Below are positions 22,507 to 32,774 of a DNA stretch of 64,000 nucleotides, piece by piece. Every line of letters begins with the position of its first letter. The first letter of the stretch is position 1. The stretch is taken from the NCBI GenBank assembly GCA_001179505.1, contig CDMY01000355.1, forward strand, positions 1 through 64,000, given 5' to 3'. The translations under genes were made by a program, and so were the position numbers. A model generated the notes under the pieces. That model saw nothing but the letters and a program-made list of their open reading frames with translations. It did no database searches and was not told where the DNA came from. The DNA is from Vitrella brassicaformis. Its lineage: Eukaryota > Sar > Vitrellaceae.

Positions 22507-24968
22507 ATGAAGCTGCTCTCTGCCCTCTGCCTCATCGCCCTCTTGGGCACAGCACTCTGTCAGGATGCCGCGCCACCCGCAGCAGCAGAGCCTATGGCTG
22601 AGCCGATGCCCGAAGGCACCACCGAGGGGGACGTGGAAATCGACTGCGACATCGCCGAGAACGCCGTGCTCGACGAATGCCGTAGGCATGCATGGAGACA
22701 CGCACTCACACGCGCATGGGGTGCATGGGGGTGGTGCATGTGACTCACGAGGGCATGGTGTGTGTCTGTGTGTGCTGTGTCAGAGGAGGTGAGTGGGCAG
22801 GTGCCTCTCGTCGAGCCGGGAATGCCCCCGGCGGAGACTGAAGTAGTGAATGCCACAGTCGCCGGCGAAGGTGAGAAGAGACACGGGTCTGCCTCATGTG
22901 GTTTCACGTGCCCTTCATGTGGGTGTGTTGTTGTGTCCTCATCTTTCTCGTTCAGCGTTCGTGTGCATGCCGGCTGCACAGTACGGTGGATACCGCCGGT
23001 TGGGCAGGAAGAAGAACCACTACGGCGGCGGTGGCGGTGGCGGTGGCTACACGAAGACCTATCACACCAAGGGCTACGACTGCACCTACGGCGGCAAGGG
23101 CGGCGGATGCACTGGAAAAGAGTGCGGTCAGTGAGGAGGGAGTGGACATGCACATACACACAGAAAGATAGCACGGAACACATGAGCTCATCTGTGCTGT
23201 CCGGTCATGTTGTGGCTGTGCAGTCGAAGGGCCTGTCGATGGCTCATCGTCATCCTCAACCACAACCACAGAAGCACCCACTTCCGCACCCGGCAGTGTC
23301 CCCGCGGTGGCTTATGCTCCTCCTGAGGGTGCTGAAGCTGCTCCCCCTTCCAACCGACAGCTCGGCCAGAAGCACTACAGCCACGGCGGCTACTACGGCC
23401 ACGGCGGCTACTCCGGCCACGGCACGTACTACGGCCACGGGAAGCACGGCGGCTACAGCGGCCACGGCAAGTACTACAGCCACGGCAGCAAGGGCGGCTA
23501 CAAATGCGCTGACAAGACCTGCGGTCAGTGAGGAGGCAGTGGACACACAGACACAAGAGCACGGGCGACATGGGCTCTCATCTGTGCTGTCCGGTCATGC
23601 TACGCGTGTGTAGGTGAGGGTGGTGAGGGTGGTGAGGGTGGTGAGGGTGGTGACGGTGGTGACGGTGGTGACGGTGGTGTTGGTGAGCCCGGGAGTGTGC
23701 CTGAGGCTGTGCCCGCTGTGGCGGCTCCTCCAGCTGCTGCTGGTTCCACTGGTAGTGCTCCTCCCCCCACCCGACAGCTCGTGGAGTCCTGTAGCGGTAG
23801 CAGTGGCACCTCATGTGGTGAGAACAAGAAAAGACACATGCCCACCGGACACGATTACTCACCTTTTGTATCTTGTCTTGTCCGACTGCAGGTGCACGTG
23901 CTCCGGTGCCTGCAGCTGCCAATTGCGTGCCTGCTGCAGAGGGTGGAGCACTCCCACAAGGATGCGGTAAGGGAGGCAGACAAGTGGTGCATGCATCAGT
24001 CACAGCACGTGATGTCTGTCCATGTGTTTTGTGTCACTGTCATAACTCCCGCTGAAGATGAGGCATCACCTCCTGCTATGGCAGAGGCCGCACAAGCACC
24101 GGCACCGGTGGCTGCTTCTGCTCCTGCTGATGGCTCTCGACGACTGCAGACTCAGGGGGCGGCGGCGGCGTGTGCCAACGGCGTGAATCCAGATGGCACA
24201 CCGTGCGGTAAGTGAGAATCACAGACACGTGCGATCATAAGTGCAGGTGTTCATGTGTGGATGTGTATGGTGTCTTTGCGGCAGGTGCAACTGCAGCATA
24301 CGCCACCCCTCCGCAGCAAGCCATGGCAGCAACACCACAATATGCGGCGCCTGGTAAGACAGACAAGGCAACACGGAGAGAAGCTGTCCGAGCCAGCATT
24401 CACTGGCACTGGTGTGCTGTGTGCGCGCGCGTCAGGTTCCTCATGCATCCCCGGTGGCCGTCGTCTTGGCACGGGCTCGAAGGGCTACGGCTCCTCGTGC
24501 GGCTACTCGAGTGGTGGCCACGGGGGCTACTACAGCGGCGGGCACCAAAAGGCGTCATGCGTCGGCTCTGACGGAACGACTGCCGTCGACTGCAGCGGAA
24601 GTGAGCAACGAAGAATCTGCACCCCACTTATACCATCCATGGAATGCATATCCATTTCGTCTCGTGCTGTGGCTCCGTTCTCTCGCTCAGGCTATATTAC
24701 TCCAACAGATACTGCATCGGCACCCCCATCACAATCCTCCTCCGCAGCAGCCCCCGTCGCAGCACCCCCAGCCGCAAGTTCCACTGCCAGCGCCCCAACC
24801 CCACCCACTGGCGGCGGCCGCCGGTCCCTCCGTGCCGACCTGACGAGAGTGGAAGGTGATGGGACGGCGGCTGAGATGGTGGCGGCCCCTGCTGGTGCTG
24901 CGCCAGCTGCTGCTCCTGCTGCTGTGGCAGAGGCGGTCACTGAGGCCCCCGCTGAGGAGGAGCCCTGA
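22507..24968 (+). CDS. modular secreted precursor with repeated RRL/RQL modules, Gly/His/Tyr-rich
   Basis: The ATG at 22507 opens a signal peptide (MKLLSALCLIALLGTALC). Ten exons join to exactly 557 residues: 22507-22681, 22784-22870, 22956-23126, 23224-23523, 23614-23817, 23892-23966, 24058-24207, 24285-24353, 24436-24600 and 24691-24968. Every intron is in phase 1 and all eight internal exons are multiples of three. Five exons share one plan: a Pro/Ala/Glu-rich linker, then R-R/Q-L (GYRRLG, SNRQLG, PTRQLVE, GSRRLQ, GGRRLG), then a Gly-, Tyr-, His- or Ser-rich stretch ending C-x(4-10)-C just before the splice site. Exon 4 holds a (Y-x-GHG)n-like repeat. The last exon has GRRSLRADL and an acidic Ala-rich end. 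The introns after exons 3 and 4 are near-copies of each other, showing tandem exon+intron duplication. Glycine-rich wall or adhesive proteins are the nearest analogy; the function is not known. Confidence 0.8.
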
Positions 24969-27472
24969 GGGCGACTGACTGGCTGACGTGACACTTGACT
25001 GACTGCTTGGCTGCGTGGATGGATGGGTGTGTGCGAGGGGGCGGGGGAGTGAGTGTGTGGCTGTGTCTGTTTTGCATACCTATCTATCTAAACTGGCTGC
25101 CTGTCTGCGTGTCACGTGTCGAGAGAGAGTTGAGTCGTGGTGATGCATGCGATGACGATGCAGATGCACAGTTCCTAGCGTTTTATTCCTTGGCCCCCAC
25201 ACACTTTATTCCTTGGCCCCCACACACACGTCACACACACCGCCACACCCCCACTCATCACACGCACATCTATCTGTCGTGGATGCATTGATGGCTACAT
25301 GGATGGTTGAGTGATTGCCTGGTGTTGTGTGGTGTCGGTGCGTCTGTGTGTATTTATCTCCCGGCCGTGTCAGTCGGGCCAGCAGCATTGGTTGTCTGGT
25401 TCCCTGGCCGGTCGGTCGGTCGGCTGGTTGGTTGGTTGGTTCCTTCATGGCTGTTTATGTTTCTGGCGGTCCATGGACAGTGGACAGCGCCTTTTTTGCC
25501 TGCCATACATGCGAACGAACGAACAAACGGACGACAAGAATGAGCGATCGAGCGGTTGATTACATATTGGTGACCAATATATTGGTAGCTGCTGCAGAGA
25601 CAGAGTGGGAAGACGACAAGACGAGACATTGTGTGTGTGTTGGTTGGTTTTCCCTTGTGTCTTTGTGTGCGCTGTGATGTGATGTGATGTGATGTGAGAC
25701 AAAAGGGGCGGTATGATGGGTCGCGGCGGCCGATTTTGGAAGGAAGGTGTGTGCGATGTGGGCGGTGAGCTCTCTGACGGACGTCTAGCAAGCGAGCACA
25801 GGAAGGATCCATGAATGGATGGCTGAGATGTTTTCTGTGGTGCGGTGCGGTGCCTGAGGTCGTCTTTGCCCTGAATGGATGGATGGATGGATGTCAGGCA
25901 TCTCTCGCTCTGGCGCGGTCATTTGCTGTCTGGCCCGGCTGCCGGTAGGCAACGCGGGCGATGTACACTTTTTCTTGTACAACGGTAGTCTGGCTGGCTG
26001 ACTGATTCTTTCTGGCTGGCGCTCTTGCTTGCCTGCCTGCCTGCTTGCTGGAGGTCTCTGACTGGATGACACGGGCACCCACCGACTTGCTGCCCGCCTC
26101 TGCGTGCGTTCGCCGCCCACCCACCCCGCCCCATGTGTGTGTGATGTGAAGTGACGTTGAAGTGAGAGTGAGTGAGAGTGGGTGCTTTTGTGTATGGCCA
26201 TGCCATGTGATGTCATGTCATGGATGTGAAGTGGTGTGTGTTGATGTGCGTGGTGTTTTGTCACCCTGCAAATTCGTCTGGTGCCCTTTTGTTTACTATC
26301 GCCACCACCCCATCCACTCACACGTCCCATACCCCACAGCCACACAGCACACCATGCATGAAGAGAGAGCGAGCTGCCCATAAGCATGCATGGGGATTTA
26401 ATTCATGCGTACATGCTGGCGGACACACTGGCTGACTGACTGACTGACTGGCTGACTGTCCCATAATACCGCAGGTAGGGGAGGGAATGAGGATCGCAGG
26501 TGGGTAATCGCACATGGACGGATGGGGTTGATTGATTGATTGTATTGGTTGCCTCTCTGTTTGTCAATTCCTTTTCCCGCCCTTTTACCAAAACGACAGA
26601 CGATAGCTAGCTAGCCGGCCGGCTGGTGTAGAGCGTTGTAGGGATAGTGACGACCGACCGACAAAGGAGTGATTGGGTGGGTGAGTGGCCGCCATCGATT
26701 CGAGTGATGAGTGCGTGTCTGTCTGAATGACCTGCCCGTTTTGAATGACTGAATGTGAGTGACCGTATGTATGGTGTGGATGCCATGGCTGCATGCGAGA
26801 GGGGAGCGCGGGGAAGGAGGGGATGGATGTTTCGACATGGCTCGAGTGTGCTCTGCTGGTCGACGAGCAGCTGTTCTCGCCCCCCTGTCCCTTATGCCTC
26901 GAAGTCATGCTCTCACCAGCATCTCTTCGCGACGTGGTGGGCGGGCGGGCACGAGAGCTGCTTGTCGCATGTTGCAGCGCTAAGACAAGTGTGACCGAGC
27001 GATGGTGGGTAGTGATGGACTGATGTGTGTCGTGTGGGCATGGGAGGGTGTCTCGACGCATTCCGTGTGCATCGGCTGCACCAGACGTCGACGGAAGTTG
27101 TTCAACTTCCATCGGTATCTTCTGCTGTCGTCTGACATGCAAAGTGACGGGAAGTGCACCCTGCCTGGAGATTGATTGGACTGACAGTCATCAATAATCA
27201 CTGTATGCCAGTGCAAGATTGATCAATCGTGTTCCATCCCATCACCATACGACTGTCACACACAATATCGCACCGAATTACACACACGGGTTGATTGTGA
27301 CACCGCCGGCTGGTTAGTTACCACGCAGCTCGGTCGCTCTTGCATTAGCAGAGCTCTCAGTGTCTCCGTCACCCACCCACCCATTCTCCCAACCAGACAC
27401 CACCCTGCCACTATGTACACCACCACTACACCGCAGACGCCGAAAAAACACAGCAAAAGATCGTCTCGGCAC
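24969..27472. other. 2.5-kb gene-less region with short repeats
   Basis: Tandem TGATG repeats at 25675-25697, GGTTGGTT repeats near 25430, GGATGGATGG near 25877 and an imperfect 24-base direct repeat (TTTATTCCTTGGCCCCCACA) at about 25181-25224. Short open frames near 26600-27140 exist on both strands, but none carries a recognisable motif or a convincing splice chain. Confidence 0.5.
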
Positions 27473-29673
27473 TCATGGAATCCTCCAGATGCGCGGCTTG
27501 TGGTCAGCCTGAATGAGGGACAACAGCAGCACAACCATGAAATAGACTGTGCGGACCGACGTTCTCTGTGTGTAAGGGTGTCTCACCGCGCCAGTCGCGA
27601 AGAAATGTCCATCAGGCGCCATGGCGAGGGTCAAGATGGGGCTCTGATGCGCGTCCTCAACCTTGTCCACACACTGAGCACACACCACACCACAACAGAG
27701 AGCCAGATGCGCGTCTGCGAATGGATGCGTCTGTCTCTCTAGGTGCTGTGAAGATGTCTCTCTGGCCACCCACCTCGAATTTGGGCAGTGAGAAAATCTT
27801 GATGTGCCGCTCGGCCACTGCCACCAGACGGGAACAGTCAGGCGTCACGGCTGCACACGCAAGCACACACACGTGCACAGGGAGGGAGGGAGGGAGGGAT
27901 GAACGATCAGTGAGTGCGTTCCTTCCCGTCGTATCTACCTACCAAGAGCTGTCCAGTTTTTGAACATGGGGTCATCCTCCTGGTGCGTGTGCAGCTTGCG
28001 GGGGTCCTCTGACATCTGGACGACACACACACACACACACAAATACAAAGACACCCACGCATAGCTACACACATGAACGACACACGTCTTTGTGTGTCCG
28101 TGACCACATACAGGACACATGACCACATACGTGGTAGCGGACATCGATTGTCCACAGGGCCAGTGCGGCATCCTTGGTGGCGATGATGGCCTTTTTGTGG
28201 TCGGGGTAGAAGGCAACGGCATTGGCGCCACGGTCGGTCTTCAGATCCATCGCCCTCGACAGCTGCATGACACACACAACAGAAAGAGATACACACAAGC
28301 ACTTACACTTGGTGCTCGTCTGTGTCTGGCTAGCTACACACTTTGGAGAATTCTTGGTTCTTGCTGGTGACTTCCATGATTTTGATGCCGGGCGACCATG
28401 CCGCCACACCGACGAACCGGCCGTCGAGCAACGAGGTGGTGGTGAAGTAATTCCGCACCTGATGGATGGATGGCCAGTGGGCAGCGGAGGGTGGGAGAGT
28501 GAGTGTGTGTTGCCTGAGCGAGTGTGTGGGTGGTGGTGGGTGGGGCCTGACTGACCTGTTTGGTGTCGTAGGATGCCAGCAGCTCGCCTCTGTACGACCA
28601 TATCTTCACGTCTGTGTCGTCGTCACACGACGCTGTCACCACCCACTTGCCTGGCACAACACAACACAACACAACACAACACAACACACACACACAGACA
28701 GAGAGAAGCGCATGATCGATTCATGCCGAGCGTCGCAGACGTGTCAATTGTGTCTGTGCGTCACTGACCCTTGGATGCCGACAGGAACTTGACCTCGTTC
28801 TTGTGAACGGGCTGCTCTGTCCGATAGACCTGCACACACACACACAGACACGCACACACAGACACACAGACATTCATCCTTCATCCGCTCACCCCCCATC
28901 CACCCATCCGCCAGCCACCCATCCATCCACCCACAGCCCACCACTTGCATGGCCTTCCCCTTTGCAGGGTCCTTTGCGATTCGGTGCACCGCCAGGCACC
29001 TCGACTGCATCATGGCCGCAACCACCTGCTGGCCGTCAGCTGTGAAGTCACACGCAGACGCGCTGTCCGCCTCGATGTTGCCGCGGGCGTACGGCGGGTT
29101 CTGCATGGCCTCCTCAATGGGCTTGGACTTGTCGATGGTAAACACCCTGCAAACAAACAGCACGACAGGCTTCCTCCTGTACCATCAGGTCATTGTGTGT
29201 GTGTGTGTGTGTGTGTGTGTACCTGAGTGTGCGATCTCCGCACGCCACGCAGATCTGGCTGGAAACATTATCAATGACCACGCAATAGATCTCGCCAGCA
29301 AAACCTGCATCACACACGCGGCGCACATGCATCCCTGCCTGCCTGCCTCCCTCTCTCTCCCAGCCACTCACTGACCCTTGAGATTGTTGACATACAGCGG
29401 ATGGTGTGTGGCCTTCTCCGCTGCTGCCTTGCCCGGCTTGCCGATAGCCTTGGCTGCCGCACCTTTCTGCAGTGATCCTTTGCCCTTCCTGCCGCCGCCG
29501 CCCTTGCCAGCACCGGCCGCTTCACGATGCTGCTGCTCCATCTCGCTCTTGGCCTTCTCTTGCTTGCTGCGCCACCTGGCCTTATCGCCGCGCATCATGA
29601 AAAAGACTAGCACGAACACGCCAATGCCGACAGCTGTGAAGAAGAGCGTCAGCACCATGTCTGTTGTCACCAT
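27473..29673 (-). CDS. TBL2: TBL2-like WD40 protein with N-terminal membrane anchor
   Basis: The ATG at 29673 opens MVTTDMV followed by a hydrophobic helix (about residues 7-27, LTLFFTAVGIGVFVLVFFMM). A Lys-rich linker (KGGGGRKGKGSLQKG) comes next, then WD40 blades on separate exons: CVACGDRTLR (29223-29304), ACDFTADGQQVVAAM (about 29050), WVVTASCDDDTDVKIWSYRG (about 28620), FVGVAAWSPGIKIMEV (about 28390), NAVAFYPDHKKAIIATKD (about 28200), RLVAVAERHIKIFSLPKFE (about 27810), ILTLAMAPDGHFFATGA (about 27620), and a final DHKPRIWRIP with the stop at 27473-27475. The layout of a single N-terminal membrane helix plus seven-blade propeller, and the order of the blades, match transducin beta-like 2, an ER-membrane protein tied to PERK/eIF2-alpha stress signalling in animals. 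About eleven exons. It is divergent from NF-YA. The symbol is by resemblance. Confidence 0.75.
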
Positions 29674-30309
29674 GAACCGCGTAGCTAAAGACAGACACTC
29701 ACAGATACACTCACAGATCCGACGCAGAATCGCAGACTTCTTTCAGAGACTCAATTAGCCGTGTTCTTCCTCTCATCCCATTCCTCCCTTCCTCGTCACG
29801 GCTTAGCTCGCAATGCTCAAGATCCGTTTCACCGTGGTCCCCAACTCGTCCTCGTCGCTGATTTGCGGATTTGATTGGTGAGGAGAGCGCAGGGCCAAAA
29901 GGCGGATGGAACCCATCGGAACACACCCCACATCCCACCCAAACCAACACCTGCTGCAGGACGCACACCATGGTGAGCCGACGGGGGCGGAGATCACACA
30001 CAGGCAGCGAGATGCAGACAGCCCCGACAGAGGCAGACAGAGGCAGCCAGCACAGCCACATGGCAGCTCAGATCACGCCCTCACACTCGCGAGAGCGTTC
30101 TGAGGAGGTTGCCAGACGAGGCAGGCAGAGCTGTCGCTGTGTGGATGGATGACAGGCAGAGAGACAGATTTGGCACACTACACTGTGCAGTGACGCCGTG
30201 GCTCTGGCATGGCCGTCCATGCTCTGCCCTCTCCCCTCTCTCTGTGTGTGCACGCGCCTTCTCAGGTGATCATCTGTTCGGCGGTCCGCTGCAGGTGCCA
30301 CCACCCGTC
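29674..30309. other. divergent intergenic region between TBL2-like and NF-YA
   Basis: Holds the 5' flanks of both genes. An in-frame extension upstream of the chosen NF-YA ATG exists (to about 30109) but lacks protein-like character and contains a CTTCTCAG acceptor-like site at about 30264, so it is more likely leader or intron. Confidence 0.45.
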
Positions 30310-32204
30310 ATGACATCAGACAACGGCTCCCCTGATGCGGCCGACAACCCCCCCGAGCCGCACCAGGACGTCACGGCACACCAGTCCGTCATGCCGCCGG
30401 CACCCATCACCCACCACGATGTCTCACCTGCACCACAACCACCAGCTCCACCAGAGTGGAATATGGCGGCTCTTGAGCAGGAGCAGCCTGAGCATGACCA
30501 CCAGCAGGATCAGCAAGGTCAGCAGGAGCCGCCGTCGTCATCGACGACGCATGTGGCGATTCCGCCGGAGCTGGCAGAGCAGTTGGAGGTGTTGTTCACG
30601 CCGGAGCAGCGGGCGTACATCCACCAGCTGGCGGTGCAGACGGGCAGCCTGGAGGCGGCCATCACCCACATGCAGCAGTTCCACATGCAACAGGCCGTGC
30701 AGGCCCACGCCTACATGCTCCAGCAGCACACACAGCACCAGCAAGCGCAGCTACTCATGGTACGTACCCGCTGTGTTAACACACCACACACAGGACAGGA
30801 CAGCCATGCCCTCTCTCTCTCACTGTCTGTCTGATGGCTGGCTCTCTTTTTCCCGTTGGTTCAGCATCAGTTGAATAATGCGACCGTGAATGCGCACGGC
30901 AGCTCTGGTGCGTCAGATGAGGCCGACTCGCCCCGTCCCCACCTCCCCCATGTCGCCCCCCACCTGCCCCCCACCTCACCCGCCCCGCCCGCCTCCCCCT
31001 CGCCCCTCATTGCCACCAGCAGCCCGCCCCAGAACGCACACACAGCCATAATCGCCACCTCTTCCCCACCCACTGCTGGCGATGCGCCAGGGGCGGCAGC
31101 GAGAGCCAACGGTGTGATGGTGGGGGCTGCTTTGGCTGACGGCCATGGGCATGGGCCGGCGAATGCTGCTGGGGGCCCGGGGGCTGCCGGTGTTGTTGGT
31201 AGTGATGGTGGTGTAGGTCCGGGCGGTGCACCGCGGATCAGTCCGCTGGCCATGGCGCAGTTCGGCGGGCCCATGATGTATGTGAGCAGGGAGATGCGAT
31301 GATCGCATCGACGGGTGATGGATTCGTTTGTGTGTGTGTTGTCAGTGCGGCGCACGCCGGCAGTGTAGATGGGGACGAGGAGCCGATCTTCGTCAACCCT
31401 AAGCAGTATCGCAGGATACTCAAGAGGCGGCAGGCACGGGTGGGTATGCATACCTAACGAACGAGACGTGTCTATCCACGCACGCATCACTGTTGGCTGC
31501 CTTGCTTGCGTCTGCATTACCCCACCCGTCGTCTCGTTGGGTCGGTCAGGCGAAGGCTGAGCGGAACGGCTATGGCCGCACGAGCGGCAAGAAGCCGTAC
31601 ATGCATGAGTCCAGACACGTGCACGCCATGAAAAGGTCACCTGCCCGTACACACACACACACATACAACATGTCACTTCCACGTAGCCACCCACCCACTC
31701 ACTCACTCCCTCACTCCCTCACTCCTCTGTTTTGTGTCTGTGTGTGTGGTGATCTGGTGATCTGGTGAATGATCAATCAGGCCGCGCGGCCCAGGTGGTC
31801 GTTTCCTGCCCGGCTCATACAAGGCCATCGACGACCGCCCAGAGGGCGAACAGTCCACCCTCAAGGCCACACCGAAGCCCCCACCTCCCAAGCTGCCACC
31901 CCCCACAGCCAACTCCCAGCCGATGCTGTCCGGCGCACTGGGCCTCAACAACCCCCGCACCATCGACGTGCGGGCGCTGATGCTGGCCGCGCAGCAGGCA
32001 CAGGCTGCGCAGGCGGCCCAGGGGCATGTGCAGCATGCACAGCAGCCGATGGTGGGGCCGGGTGGGCCGACGGGGATGGTGCCGCCCTCTCCTGGCCCCC
32101 CTCCTGCCATTGGTGGCGTCGGTGGCGTCGGTGGTGTGGCTGCTGGCATTGCGGCTGTGCCGTCGGTGGCTGTGACCTCGGGGCCGTCGCCTGCACACGC
32201 CTGA
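30310..32204 (+). CDS. NFYA: CCAAT-binding factor subunit NF-YA (HAP2)
   Basis: Five exons (30310-30759, 30865-31277, 31346-31439, 31550-31635, 31781-32204) join in phase to 488 residues. The diagnostic core spans exons 3-5: PIFVNPKQYRRILKRRQAR (the helix that binds NF-YB/NF-YC), then the DNA-contact part KKPYMHESRHVHAMKR and RGPGGRFLPG. These match the NF-YA consensus, including the HESRHxHAMxRxRGxGGRF signature, so DNA contact at CCAAT should be intact. The core is split by two introns. N-terminally there is a Gln/His-rich segment (MQQFHMQQAVQAHAYMLQQH) and a Pro/Ala-rich segment; C-terminally an Ala/Gln/Gly-rich tail. Such Gln-rich regions are activation domains in animal NF-YA. The start is the first ATG in a clearly coding frame. 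Confidence 0.93.
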
Positions 32205-32774
32205 GTGAGTGAGTGATCGGGGAGGGATTTTTCACACGTGAGTGTGGTTGTGTGTTAGTGAGTTAGTGTGTGTGTGTGGGTAATGCTTGCTTTTTTCACG
32301 GGTGTCTCTGTGTGTGTCATTCACTGCCATGGCGTGTGTGCGTGTCTGCCTGCCTGAGCCTTCGTCGTCGCGTAAGGCAGGGCCCTCGTGGGCCGCCTTT
32401 GCGTGAGTTTGTTGCACCGACATGGCGAGCGAGGGATGGTGTGTCGTGGCATGACATCTGTCTGATGCGTGTGCGTCCGAATGGACACAGACACCACAGA
32501 CACAGACAGACACGGACAAGTGTGTCGACTGACACTCGATGTGACCCATCAACACCACCATTCGATTTGACTCGTTCGGTTAGTCAGTCCTGGCCAGCTG
32601 GTCACGCAATCAATCCACGCACGCCACGCAATGGATCTACACATCCATCCATCCATCCATCATGATACCTATCTATCGGCCTACACACCTATGGACACAC
32701 ACGCCCCGACAGACCGACCGACAGACAGACAGACAGTCCCCTGCCTGCCTGCCTGCCCGTGTCGTCTCAGTCAG
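32205..32774. other. convergent 3' flanks of NF-YA and IFT74
   Basis: No gene seen. ATCC tetranucleotide repeats near 32643-32660 and ACAG repeats near 32718-32735. The two genes end facing each other across this stretch. Confidence 0.5.

Noticed and set aside
26585-27142. Open frames on both strands near 26.6-27.1 kb, including a CPLC motif on the plus strand
   Set aside because: The Cys pair alone is not enough for a zinc finger. No second pair, no splice chain and no start context were found, so it is left unannotated.
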